Of a stretch of 64,000 bases of DNA, positions 26,036 to 34,104 are shown piece by piece; the first letter of the stretch is position 1; each line of letters starts with the position of its first letter. The translations under genes and the position numbers were made by a program. Under the pieces are notes generated by a model. That model had not been told where the DNA came from. It saw nothing but the letters and a program-made list of their open reading frames with translations, and made no database searches. The stretch is from the NCBI GenBank assembly GCA_010092695.1, contig JAADJJ010000001.1:2852001-2916000 (forward strand). The letters are read 5' to 3'. Source of the DNA: Enterobacteriaceae bacterium 4M9. Its GTDB lineage: Bacteria > Pseudomonadota > Gammaproteobacteria > Enterobacterales > Enterobacteriaceae.

Positions 26036-27229
26036 ATGAGCACATTACTGAACCCCTATTTTGGTGAATTTGGCGGCATGTACGTGCCGCAAATTTTGAT
26101 GCCTGCCTTGCGACAGCTTGAAGCCGCCTTTGTTGAGGCACAGAGCGACCCGGAATTTCAGGCGCAGTTTACCGATCTGTTGAAAAACTACGCTGGCCGC
26201 CCGACCGCACTGACGAAATGCCGCAATATCACTGAAGGCACGCGCACCACGTTATATCTCAAGCGCGAAGATCTGCTGCACGGCGGGGCGCACAAAACTA
26301 ACCAGGTACTGGGTCAGGCGCTGCTGGCTAAGCGCATGGGCAAAACAGAAATCATCGCCGAAACCGGCGCAGGTCAGCACGGTGTGGCCTCAGCTATCGT
26401 CTGCGCCCTGCTCGGCCTGAAGTGCCGCATTTATATGGGTGCCAAGGACGTCGAGCGCCAGTCACCGAACGTGTTTCGCATGCGCCTGATGGGTGCGGAG
26501 GTGATTCCGGTGCACAGTGGTTCCGCCACGCTCAAGGATGCCTGTAACGAAGCGCTGCGCGACTGGTCTGGCAGCTATGAAAAAGCGCACTATATGCTCG
26601 GCACCGCCGCTGGCCCGCACCCGTTCCCAACCATCGTGCGTGAATTCCAGCGCATGATCGGCGAAGAAACTAAAGCCCAGATGCTGGAAAAAGAAGGCCG
26701 CCTGCCGGATGCCGTTATTGCCTGCGTGGGCGGTGGCTCTAACGCCATTGGCATGTTTGCCGACTTTATCGATGAAACCTCGGTACGCCTGATTGGCGTA
26801 GAGCCTGCCGGCCACGGCATCGAGACCGGCGAGCACGGCGCACCGCTCAAGCACGGGCGCGTCGGTATCTATTTCGGCATGAAATCGCCCATGATGCAGA
26901 CCGATGACGGCCAGATTGAAGAGTCTTACTCCATTTCAGCCGGTCTTGATTTCCCATCAGTTGGACCGCAGCATGCTCATCTCAATAGCACCGGTCGCGC
27001 CGACTATGTTTCTATTACCGATGATGAAGCGCTGGATGCCTTCCAGACTCTGTGTCGCCGCGAAGGTATTCTGCCCGCGCTGGAATCATCTCACGCCCTG
27101 GCGCACGCGCTGCGCATGATGCGTGAAGACCCGGAAAAAGAGCAGTTACTGGTGGTTAACCTCTCCGGTCGCGGCGACAAAGACATTTTCACCGTTCACG
27201 ACATCCTGAAAGCACGAGGGGAAATCTGA
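26036..27229 (+). CDS. trpB: Tryptophan synthase beta chain
   Basis: A 397-aa PLP enzyme, same length as E. coli TrpB, condensing indole with serine. The PLP lysine is Lys87 in 'HGGAHKTNQ', and the phosphate-binding 'GGGSNAIGMF' is intact. Two ATGs are adjacent (26033 and 26036); the second gives the family N-terminus 'MSTLLNPYFG'. The stop overlaps the trpA start (TGATG), so alpha and beta chains are coupled. Confidence 0.97.
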   Translation: MSTLLNPYFGEFGGMYVPQILMPALRQLEAAFVEAQSDPEFQAQFTDLLKNYAGRPTALTKCRNITEGTRTTLYLKREDLLHGGAHKTNQVLGQALLAKRMGKTEIIAETGAGQHGVASAIVCALLGLKCRIYMGAKDVERQSPNVFRMRLMGAEVIPVHSGSATLKDACNEALRDWSGSYEKAHYMLGTAAGPHPFPTIVREFQRMIGEETKAQMLEKEGRLPDAVIACVGGGSNAIGMFADFIDETSVRLIGVEPAGHGIETGEHGAPLKHGRVGIYFGMKSPMMQTDDGQIEESYSISAGLDFPSVGPQHAHLNSTGRADYVSITDDEALDAFQTLCRREGILPALESSHALAHALRMMREDPEKEQLLVVNLSGRGDKDIFTVHDILKARGEI

Positions 27230-28038
27230 TGGAACGCTACGAACAGCTTTTTAAACGCCTCGCTGCCCGCCAGGAAGGTGCATTTGTTCCTTTTGTGACA
27301 CTGGGCGATCCTTCTCCTGAGCAGTCGCTAAAAATCATCGATGCGCTGGTTGAGGGCGGTGCCGATGCGCTGGAGTTGGGAATTCCGTTCTCTGACCCGC
27401 TGGCAGACGGCCCGACAATTCAGAATGCCACTTTGCGCGCCTTCGCTTCCGGCACTACGCCGGGCCAGTGCTTTGAAATGCTGGCAGCAATTCGCCATAA
27501 ATACCCGGACCTGCCGATAGGGCTGCTGATGTATGCCAACCTGGTGTGGACCGGTGGTATTGATGAGTTTTACGCACGCTGCGCCAACGCGGGCGTTGAC
27601 TCGGTGCTGGTGGCAGATGTGCCAGTCGAAGAATCGGCACCGTTTCGCCAGGCCGCGCTGCGCCATGAGGTAGCTCCTATCTTTATCTGCCCGCCTAACG
27701 CCGATGACGAACTGCTGCGTCAACTGGCCTCTCACGGACGTGGCTATACCTATCTGCTGTCGCGTGCTGGCGTTACCGGTGCAGAAAACCGTGCCAGCAC
27801 GCCGCTGCATCACCTGGTGGAAAAGCTCACCGAATATCACGCTGCGCCTCCCCTGCAAGGTTTCGGTATCTCTGAACCGGCACAGGTGCGTGCCGCGCTG
27901 GATGCCGGCGCCGCAGGTGCGATTTCTGGATCAGCTATTGTCAAAATCATTGAGAAAAACCTGCAACAGCCGCAGCAAATGCTGGCCGAACTGAAAGCGT
28001 TTGTGCAGGGAATGAAAGCGGCCACTCACCGCAATTAA
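27229..28038 (+). CDS. trpA: Tryptophan synthase alpha chain
   Basis: A 269-aa TIM-barrel lyase that splits indole-3-glycerol phosphate and channels indole to TrpB. Catalytic Glu49 and Asp60 are both present in 'LELGIPFSDPLAD'. E. coli TrpA is 268 aa. Last gene of the operon, followed by a strong terminator. Confidence 0.97.
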   Translation: MERYEQLFKRLAARQEGAFVPFVTLGDPSPEQSLKIIDALVEGGADALELGIPFSDPLADGPTIQNATLRAFASGTTPGQCFEMLAAIRHKYPDLPIGLLMYANLVWTGGIDEFYARCANAGVDSVLVADVPVEESAPFRQAALRHEVAPIFICPPNADDELLRQLASHGRGYTYLLSRAGVTGAENRASTPLHHLVEKLTEYHAAPPLQGFGISEPAQVRAALDAGAAGAISGSAIVKIIEKNLQQPQQMLAELKAFVQGMKAATHRN

Positions 28039-28042
28039 CCTG

Positions 28043-28074
28043 AAACGCCGCCTGTTGAGAGGCGGCGTTTTTAT
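28043..28074 (+). terminator. trp operon terminator
   Basis: An 11-bp perfect stem AAACGCCGCCT / AGGCGGCGTTT, 6-base loop, then a T-run (TTTTTATTATT). It starts four bases after the trpA stop. Confidence 0.93.
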
Positions 28075-28303
28075 TATTGCCTTAAGCACCTGCATCAATT
28101 TCCTGCCTAAATCCCCGCATTATCTGTCAGTAATAGTCCTGTCTTTCTCTGCCGTTATTTTACGCCGCGACAGAGTTACTTCGCGCTTATTGGTAACGTC
28201 GTATTCTTAACAATATGGAAAAATCCCACAGCAGGAATAAATTTCCTCTACGCTCAATCATATAGAGCAAACACGTTTTATCATTAACCTTCAGAGGTTC
28301 ATC

Positions 28304-28621
28304 ATGAAAATGCTCAACCGCATTGCGCTTGTCGCAACGGGAGTACTTCTATCAGGGATGATGAACTCAACAGCCGCATTTGCGCAAACCGATGGGACCC
28401 TTACGTTCTCAGGGGCGCTCATCGAAGATGTCTGCACGATGACGAAACAGCAAAACGGCATTAACTCCACTTGCCGTGCCATTGACGGCACTATGCAAAC
28501 AGCATCGCTCACGGTACGTCCGGTAACTCAGGGGCTGTTACCTGCTAACAAAGGCACCACCTCCATGCAGTGGATGAACGATGCCAGAACGGTCGGTGTC
28601 GTCACAGCGCAATACCACTGA
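28304..28621 (+). CDS. Exported 105-aa protein with pilin-like N-terminal strand
   Basis: Not a recognised named protein. Residues 1-27 form a signal peptide (cleavage after 'AFA'). The mature part starts 'QTDGTLTFSGALIEDVC', which resembles the first strand of chaperone-usher pilins, where a Gly-rich strand leads to a Cys; a second Cys at 57 (first at 44) could form the disulfide. It is much shorter than a complete pilin (about 150-180 aa) and lacks an obvious C-terminal donor-strand region, so it may be a truncated relative or an independent periplasmic protein. A GAGG site precedes the ATG. It stands alone between the trp terminator and ompW, where E. coli has yciEFG. Confidence 0.7.
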   Translation: MKMLNRIALVATGVLLSGMMNSTAAFAQTDGTLTFSGALIEDVCTMTKQQNGINSTCRAIDGTMQTASLTVRPVTQGLLPANKGTTSMQWMNDARTVGVVTAQYH

Positions 28622-28800
28622 GTGAAATAACCACAAGGAAACCACATAACCACAACACACAGCCCGATAAACAAAGCGAGGATGATTTCATCCCATAATA
28701 ACTATTGCAGCCAGGCGTTATATCTCACGTCAATTCAGGCGTGGCCAACCGTATTACGGTTGACATGATCGCAATACTGCCTCGGCTTCAGGCAATAAAA

Positions 28801-28822
28801 AAGGGGCAATACATTGCCCCTT
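28801..28822 (-). terminator. Terminator of ompW
   Basis: A 9-bp stem AAGGGGCAA / TTGCCCCTT with a 4-base loop, followed on the minus strand by TTTTATTG. Confidence 0.85.
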
Positions 28823-28846
28823 AAGAAAAGTAAGATGGTGCAGTAA

Positions 28847-29479
28847 TCAGAAGCGATAGCCTGCTGAGAACATAAATACCCACGGGTCGAGACGCGTGTC
28901 GACTGTTACGCGCTGGTCGCCTGCTTTAAATTTCACGTCGGTATCAATATCCATATACCAGACTGAGGCGTTAATCAGCCAGTCACGGTTAATCAGATAA
29001 TCAATCCCCACCTGACCCGCAACACCCCAGGAATCGCTCAGACTCAGATCGCTAAGACCGGCTTCTTTACCAGCGCGGTTAAATTTCTCGTTGAAGAAGT
29101 TAGTGTAGTTAACACCCACGCCCACATACGGACGCGCCTTGCTGCCGGCATCACCGAAGTACCACTGTGCCATCAGTGACGGCGGAAGATGGTTAACTGT
29201 GGCGATTTGACCCAACGGAGCCAGACCCACGCGGTGGCGGAACGGCGTTGCGGCCAGCAGTTCGATCCCCACGTTATCGGTTGCCATGTAGGTGAAGGTT
29301 AAACCCAGCTGGGTGTTGTTGTTAACGTTAAAACTGCCCAGACCCAGTACGTTACTTGAACCTTCGGTCGGACGAACGGTGGCGCTACCGGCACGCAGGA
29401 AGAACTCACCTGCTTCATGCGCCGCTGCCACGCCAGAAAAACAACTTAATGCGAGAAGTGCCACTGCGAACTTTTTCAT
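28847..29479 (-). CDS. ompW: Outer membrane protein W
   Basis: A 210-aa eight-stranded beta-barrel (E. coli OmpW 212 aa). A signal peptide of about 20 residues precedes the mature 'HEAGEFFLRAGSATVRP', and the protein ends in Tyr-Arg-Phe as expected for BAM substrates. OmpW is a narrow hydrophobic channel and colicin S4 receptor; in E. coli it is up-regulated anaerobically by FNR. Single gene with its own terminator. Confidence 0.95.
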   Translation of the reverse strand: MKKFAVALLALSCFSGVAAAHEAGEFFLRAGSATVRPTEGSSNVLGLGSFNVNNNTQLGLTFTYMATDNVGIELLAATPFRHRVGLAPLGQIATVNHLPPSLMAQWYFGDAGSKARPYVGVGVNYTNFFNEKFNRAGKEAGLSDLSLSDSWGVAGQVGIDYLINRDWLINASVWYMDIDTDVKFKAGDQRVTVDTRLDPWVFMFSAGYRF

Positions 29480-29989
29480 GTCCCTTTCCTTATTATGGTT
29501 TTGCTGCCGAGCAAATATACCTGGTAAGGAGTAATTCAGAACCGCTCGCGATCACATTTCGCTGGCTAATTTAACATTCAATGATCCAGATTAATTTTTT
29601 GATATCTCGGCGAAAGCCGTTTTTTGACAGGAGATCAATTTACGTCACATCGCTGCAGGTAAATATTTTTTGTTCGCTTTATTTCTGGTTGCTACCAAAA
29701 ATGTATGCCGACCATGCGCATTGCTCTGCGTTATTCTCGTCATTTCATGAAACGTCAGGAATCAGCAGAGTGCGCCAGCATGGCTATTGCGGGCTATCTC
29801 CTGGCTGTTGGCAACGGTGCAATAAGGTACGTGAGTGCTGAAGGTGAACAGGTTTTAATCCACTCCAGGCTCAGGGGCGTTTAACCCACGTTCTGGCAGG
29901 CAATCTCCCCGCCAACAGTGGTGCCAGCCGGGCGCAACCAGGGTACAATCGCTCGCAGATTAATAGAGGCTTTAACCCAAGGAGTGTGC
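29480..29989. other. 510-bp gap between ompW and yciC
   Basis: It contains the divergent promoters of ompW and yciC. An FNR-like sequence TTGAC-aggag-ATCAA (29625-29639) is one base too widely spaced for the consensus and is only suggestive. Short open frames here have no ribosome site. The yciEFG genes that E. coli carries between trpA and ompW/yciC are not found. Confidence 0.4.
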
Positions 29990-30733
29990 ATGTCTATCAC
30001 GGCGAACACGATTTACCGCGATACCGGTAATTTCGTTCGCAATCAGTTTATTACCATTTTACTGATCGCCCTACTTTGTGCTTTTGTGTCGTTCGTGACC
30101 AGCCTTGCTCTCTCTCCGAGCAGTGAGCAACTTTCTATTCTCAGTGAAGGGGATAATCTCGCAGGCAGCGTCGGTTTGTTTGATCTGGTGCGCAATATGA
30201 CACCGGAACAACAGCAGGTGCTGCTGCGTGCGTCGGCCGCGTCTACCTTTTCGGCATTGCTCGGCAACACAATTCTTGCCGGTAGCGTACTGGCACTCAT
30301 CGCGCTGGTTTCTGCCGGTCGTCGCACCAGTGCGCTGACCGCTATCGGTGCCGCTGTGCCGCTGCTGCCGCGCCTGCTTATTCTTATCCTGCTCACGACC
30401 TTTATCGTGCAGATGGGCATGATGTTTATCATCGTACCCGGCATTCTGTTGGCTATTGTGCTGTCGCTGGCACCGGTGATTCTGGCACAGGACCAGGCGG
30501 GCATCTTCGCCGCCATGCGCAGCAGTATGAAACTGTCCTGGGCCAACATGCGCCTGGTGGCGCCGGCTGTCGTCGGCTGGCTGCTGGCAAAAGTTGCGTT
30601 GATGCTGATGGCCGCCTCACTGGCCGTACTGACACCAGAGGTGGCCGCCATCCTCCTCAACACCGTCAGTAACCTGATTTCGGCAACGCTGATTGTCTAT
30701 CTGTATCGCCTGTACATGCTGTTACGCCAGTAA
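29990..30733 (+). CDS. yciC: Inner membrane protein YciC (UPF0259)
   Basis: A 247-aa polytopic protein, same length as E. coli YciC, with about six hydrophobic segments (first at residues 21-42). The UPF0259 family has no proven function; some reports link it to envelope zinc or phospholipid balance. The ATG at 29990 has an AAGGAG site, and the upstream in-frame codons are not part of the protein. Followed by a hairpin that separates it from yciB. Confidence 0.93.
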   Translation: MSITANTIYRDTGNFVRNQFITILLIALLCAFVSFVTSLALSPSSEQLSILSEGDNLAGSVGLFDLVRNMTPEQQQVLLRASAASTFSALLGNTILAGSVLALIALVSAGRRTSALTAIGAAVPLLPRLLILILLTTFIVQMGMMFIIVPGILLAIVLSLAPVILAQDQAGIFAAMRSSMKLSWANMRLVAPAVVGWLLAKVALMLMAASLAVLTPEVAAILLNTVSNLISATLIVYLYRLYMLLRQ

Positions 30734-30741
30734 TCTTTTCC

Positions 30742-30780
30742 GACTCCTGACATCAGGCTATAGTCAGGAGTCCTCTTTTT
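30742..30780 (+). terminator. Terminator or attenuator between yciC and yciB
   Basis: A 10-bp perfect stem GACTCCTGAC / GTCAGGAGTC with an 11-base loop is followed by CTCTTTTT. It ends only 13 bases before the yciB ATG, so the ribosome-binding region of yciB directly follows the T-run. Confidence 0.78.
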
Positions 30781-30792
30781 ATGGAACTCACT

Positions 30793-31329
30793 ATGAAGCA
30801 GTTGCTCGATTTTCTCCCGCTCATTATCTTTTTCGCCTTTTATAAGATGTACGACATCTTTGTCGCCACTGGTGCGCTGATTGTTGCTACTGCCGTTGCG
30901 CTGGTTATCAGTTGGTACAAATACCGTAAAGTCGAGAAAATGACGCTGGTGACCTTTGTGCTGGTGGCCTTCTTCGGCGGCCTGACGCTGTTTTTCCATA
31001 ACGATGAATTTATCAAATGGAAAGTCACCGTCATTTACGGCCTGTTCGCCGCCGCGCTGTTGATTAGCCAGTGGGTACTTAAAAAGAACCTGATTCAAAG
31101 CATGCTGGGCAAAGAGATTATGCTGCCCGCGCAAGTGTGGTCACGACTCAACCTGGCCTGGGCGCTGTTTTTTATCATCTGCGGGCTGGTGAACATTTAT
31201 GTGGCCTTCTGGCTGCCGCAAAATATCTGGGTAAACTTCAAGGTGTTTGGGCTGACCGCGCTGACGCTGATTTTTACCCTGCTGAGCGGCGTTTATATGT
31301 ACCGTAATATGACCGAACAACAGAAGTAA
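30793..31329 (+). CDS. yciB: Inner membrane-spanning protein YciB (intracellular septation A family)
   Basis: A 178-aa integral membrane protein with five or so helices (E. coli 179 aa). It starts 'MKQLLDFLPLIIFF' and ends in a short charged tail. YciB interacts with cell-elongation and division proteins and contributes to envelope integrity. The ATG at 30793 matches the family; an ATG 12 bases earlier is possible but falls at the end of the terminator T-run. Confidence 0.93.
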   Translation: MKQLLDFLPLIIFFAFYKMYDIFVATGALIVATAVALVISWYKYRKVEKMTLVTFVLVAFFGGLTLFFHNDEFIKWKVTVIYGLFAAALLISQWVLKKNLIQSMLGKEIMLPAQVWSRLNLAWALFFIICGLVNIYVAFWLPQNIWVNFKVFGLTALTLIFTLLSGVYMYRNMTEQQK

Positions 31330-31341
31330 CACGCTTTAAAT

Positions 31342-31366
31342 ACGCCGGTATTGCCGGCGTTTTTTT
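31342..31366 (+). terminator. Terminator of yciB
   Basis: A 7-bp GC-rich stem ACGCCGG / CCGGCGT with a 5-base loop and seven T. Confidence 0.88.
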
Positions 31367-31456
31367 GCCCTTTCCTGCCTGCCGACTCCTTCACGACTTC
31401 GTGTATACTCCGCGCTGACACACGCATAAACACACTGTTTTTCAGGAATACGAATA

Positions 31457-31855
31457 ATGACCACAAAAGAAACGCCGCAGGGTGAGCTGGTGCTGCGCAC
31501 GCTGGCCATGCCTGCTGACACTAACGCCAACGGTGATATTTTTGGCGGCTGGCTGATGTCACAAATGGACATGGGCGGCGCCATTCTTGCCAAAGAGATA
31601 GCGCTGGGCCGCGTAGTGACCGTGCGCGTAGACGGCATGACATTTCTCAAGCCGGTAGCCGTGGGTGATGTGGTGTGTTGCTATGCACGCTGCGTCAAAC
31701 GCGGTAACAGCTCTATTACCATCAATGTGGAAGTGTGGGTGAAGAAGGTATCCACCGAACCGGTTGGTCAGCGTTATAAAGCGACTGAGGCGATTTTTAT
31801 TTACGTTGCAGTCGACAACGACGGGCGCCCACGGGCCATTGCCCCTGCTCAATAA
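31457..31855 (+). CDS. yciA: Acyl-CoA thioesterase YciA
   Basis: A 132-aa hot-dog-fold thioesterase, same length as E. coli YciA. The catalytic segment 'ADTNANGDIFGGWLMSQMD' (about residues 18-36) contains the conserved Asn, Asp and Gly residues. It hydrolyses a broad range of acyl-CoAs and is thought to recycle CoA during membrane and fatty-acid turnover. Single gene with flanking terminators. Confidence 0.95.
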   Translation: MTTKETPQGELVLRTLAMPADTNANGDIFGGWLMSQMDMGGAILAKEIALGRVVTVRVDGMTFLKPVAVGDVVCCYARCVKRGNSSITINVEVWVKKVSTEPVGQRYKATEAIFIYVAVDNDGRPRAIAPAQ

Positions 31856-31861
31856 GTACTG

Positions 31862-31885
31862 AAGCCACCCGCAGGTGGCTTTTTT
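31862..31885 (+). terminator. Terminator of yciA
   Basis: An 8-bp perfect stem AAGCCACC / GGTGGCTT with a 4-base loop and six T. Confidence 0.88.
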
Positions 31886-32224
31886 ATTGCCAATGACCTG
31901 TCCTCAATCGCGTGGACACGTTCCTGACTTAACCCAGGAGAACGAGATGATGACGGTGCCCCGCGCTGTGGGTAGGGTCAGCAGCCCGTGTTGGCTCGGC
32001 CTTATTTATCTTTTGCCTGGCAGTTCTCAGTGCTGACAGAAATTTCCTGTTAAGGGTGTTTGTACGCCCTTTCGGAGCATAAACCATGCCGCCTGCTATG
32101 CAGATGAATTTTTACTGTCACGGGTCTGTAACATTATTCATCACAAAGCAATGCATCCGCAGCTGATACCGGCGGTGGCCAGGCGCATTTACGAGCGCGT
32201 CCTGATTTTACTCTGCCCATAAAA
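31886..32224. other. About 340 bp without a recognised gene between yciA and tonB
   Basis: One short ATG frame (31947 onward, about 29 codons) has an AGGAG site upstream, but the peptide matches nothing known. The stretch from 31894 to 31946 (GTCCTCAATCGCGTGGACACG and the following leader) looks like the outer end of an IS3-type element, but no transposase frame follows. Confidence 0.35.
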
Positions 32225-32246
32225 AAGCCCGCACGCGGGCGGGCTT
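32225..32246 (-). terminator. Terminator of tonB
   Basis: Read on the minus strand, AAGCCCGC / GCGGGCTT with a 6-base loop is followed by TTTT. Confidence 0.85.
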
Positions 32247-32262
32247 GATACAGCAGCGCGGC

Positions 32263-33000
32263 TTAGTCTACCGTCGCGCCACCGTTAATACGAAAGACGA
32301 TATTTACCACCAGCCCTTTGCCTGGCTTGCCCGCTTCGTAGCGCCATTTGCGCATCGCCTGCTTCACTTCGCGGTCAAACATGTTGGCCGGTTTAGCAGA
32401 CAGAACCGACACGTTTTCTACGCTGCCGTCGCTTGCCACATCAAACTTAACCCGCACCTGCCCTTCCATACGCAGCGCATACGCGCGGCTTGGGTACTGC
32501 GGCTGGTTGCGGCTCAGCGCCCGCGGGCCGCTGGGTGTCGCTGCACTTGGGGCAGCCGTACCAGGCGTCGTGCGCGGTGCGCTTGCGGTGGGGCGCGTCG
32601 CGGTATTGTTATCAAACGGTGATGCCGCACGCGGCTCGTCGCGTTTAACGTCCTGCTTAGGCTGCTCGACCTTTTTGACCGGTTTCGGCTTGGGTTTTGG
32701 CTTCGGTTTGGGCTTATGGATAACGACCGGCGCTTCTTTTGGTGGCTCTGGAACAGGTTCTGGCTCTGGCTCCGGTTCTGGCTCAACGACCGGTTGCGGT
32801 GCAGGCGCTGCCTGCGGGGGCTCAAGCGCTTCAGGCGCGACCATCGTCACACTGATAGCCTGTGGCGAGGGTGCGGGCATTTGTACCGTCTGGTTTACCG
32901 AGGCATACAGCAGCCCCGCCACAACGGCACCATGCAGCCCCACTGACAGCAGCGCGGGCCATGGAAACTGGCGAGGAGGTTCAAGGGTCATTACGGTCAT
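32263..33000 (-). CDS. tonB: Energy-transducing protein TonB
   Basis: A 245-aa TonB (E. coli 239 aa). An N-terminal cytoplasmic-membrane helix (about residues 15-35, with the Ser and His needed for ExbB/ExbD coupling) precedes a proline-rich periplasmic spacer with Glu-Pro and Lys-Pro repeats (about residues 70-110). The C-terminal domain has the 'QPQYP' box that contacts the TonB box of outer-membrane receptors. It delivers proton-motive force for siderophore and vitamin B12 uptake. Two in-frame ATGs, 33000 and 32991, are possible; the first has the better ribosome site. A Fur-like box lies upstream. Confidence 0.95.
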   Translation of the reverse strand: MTVMTLEPPRQFPWPALLSVGLHGAVVAGLLYASVNQTVQMPAPSPQAISVTMVAPEALEPPQAAPAPQPVVEPEPEPEPEPVPEPPKEAPVVIHKPKPKPKPKPKPVKKVEQPKQDVKRDEPRAASPFDNNTATRPTASAPRTTPGTAAPSAATPSGPRALSRNQPQYPSRAYALRMEGQVRVKFDVASDGSVENVSVLSAKPANMFDREVKQAMRKWRYEAGKPGKGLVVNIVFRINGGATVD

Positions 33001-33038
33001 AATCGTCCCGGTATCTTAGCGAGGGCATAATTTTAAAT

Positions 33039-33057
33039 GCAAATAGCAATCATATTC
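33039..33057 (-). promoter_or_regulatory. Candidate Fur box upstream of tonB
   Basis: The 19 bases GCAAATAGCAATCATATTC match the GATAATGATAATCATTATC consensus at roughly two thirds of positions, with the AATCAT core intact. They lie 39-57 bases upstream of the tonB start. tonB is Fur-repressed in E. coli, so a site is expected here; the exact box is a prediction. Confidence 0.5.
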
Positions 33058-33214
33058 AATAACGGCCCAGTGAAATGTCTGAACTTTACGGTGTAATCCC
33101 AGCCATTTCCCTTACAAATGTTATGCCTTTGGCAAGACGCTTATCTTTCCATTGCGTGTCACATAACTTTCACTTAACGTACCCGGGAAAATGATGACCA
33201 AAGGAGCCATCCCC

Positions 33215-33511
33215 GTGCTGTATGTGATTTACGCTGAAGATACCGCCGATTCGCTGGAAAAACGCCTGGCGGCTCGCCCGGCGCATCTGGCCCGCCTTGA
33301 GCTGTTGCATGACGAGGGGCGCCTGATTACCGCAGGCCCCATGCCCGCCGTGGACAGCAACGATCCCGGCCCTGCGGGTTACACCGGCTCAACGGTGATT
33401 GCCGAGTTCGACTCACTTGAAGCGGCTCAGGCCTGGGCAAATGACGACCCGTATATCGCGGCGGGTGTCTACGCCAGCGTCTCGGTAAAGCCCTATCGCA
33501 GAACGTTCTGA
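33215..33511 (+). CDS. yciI: YCII-domain protein YciI
   Basis: A 98-aa protein, same length as E. coli YciI, starting at a GTG with an AAGGAG site nine bases upstream. The conserved His in 'RPAHLARL' and Asp in 'AVDSNDPG' are the putative catalytic pair of the YCII fold. Members include dechlorinase-like enzymes; the role of YciI itself is unknown. Divergent from tonB. Confidence 0.93.
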   Translation: MLYVIYAEDTADSLEKRLAARPAHLARLELLHDEGRLITAGPMPAVDSNDPGPAGYTGSTVIAEFDSLEAAQAWANDDPYIAAGVYASVSVKPYRRTF

Positions 33512-33606
33512 GTTTCTTGCCCCAATGGCCCGCAGCGGATTTAGCAACACAATGAGCTGAAACTGAACGTGAAGGGTGCGGGGAGGAAAGCGGATAATTA
33601 CACACT

Positions 33607-33630
33607 CAGAGCACCGTAAGCGGTGCTCTG
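33607..33630. other. Inverted repeat between yciI and yciY
   Basis: A perfect stem CAGAGCACCG / CGGTGCTCTG with a TAAG loop at the convergent gene ends. It lacks a T-run on either side, so it may work as an mRNA 3' end barrier rather than an intrinsic terminator. Confidence 0.6.
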
Positions 33631-33640
33631 ACTTATGCAC

Positions 33641-33814
33641 TCAAAGATAGTGAATGGAAAACATCAGCGACAGACGCTGTCTGTTCACAAGGCACTTCCT
33701 GATGGCATGAATGCGTATGTTGCGACGAGACTGAGCTTCCAGCCAGCGCGACTTACGCCGTTGAGCCTGACGCACCATACGCCAGCGCCCGACTTCCGTT
33801 CGACTACGCCTCAT
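33641..33814 (-). CDS. yciY: Small basic protein YciY
   Basis: A 57-aa, very basic protein, 'MRRSRTEVGRWRM...' to 'FSIHYL'. It matches E. coli YciY closely in length and in the core 'RRKSRWLEAQSRRNIRIH'. Located as in E. coli between yciI and clsA, on the opposite strand to clsA. Function unknown; the Arg/Lys-rich composition suggests binding to nucleic acid or to the ribosome, which is only inference. The third in-frame codon before this ATG is also a possible start. Confidence 0.85.
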   Translation of the reverse strand: MRRSRTEVGRWRMVRQAQRRKSRWLEAQSRRNIRIHAIRKCLVNRQRLSLMFSIHYL

Positions 33815-34104
33815 TTTTACCACTCTTTCAAAAAACGATGCCCCATTATAGACCCATCCTGGCCCTAAACCAGCCGTTTCTTCCTGTTTTCACTTGCCGG
33901 GCGCACCGTAGTGCGTACACTCTTAACACTCCCCATTTTCATCGCTAAGGCATTCAGGTTTCAGTAAAACAGCGCCGCTGCCCTTTGACTGAACCGACAA
34001 ATCTGGGATACATGTTGATATAACGGCTGCAGTGCAGACTGACGCCTGAGCCTTACGCGCCTGCTCACTGTGACCGGCGCGCTTATGAAAGGATTTTACG
34101 CAAT

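Noticed and set aside
29625..29639. FNR-like TTGAC-N5-ATCAA upstream of ompW
   Set aside because: The spacer is five bases where the consensus has four, and its distance from the ompW start is large. It is mentioned only as suggestive.
29581..29841. An 86-codon plus-strand frame between ompW and yciC
   Set aside because: No ribosome site, a composition not typical of a protein, and position inside the promoter region.
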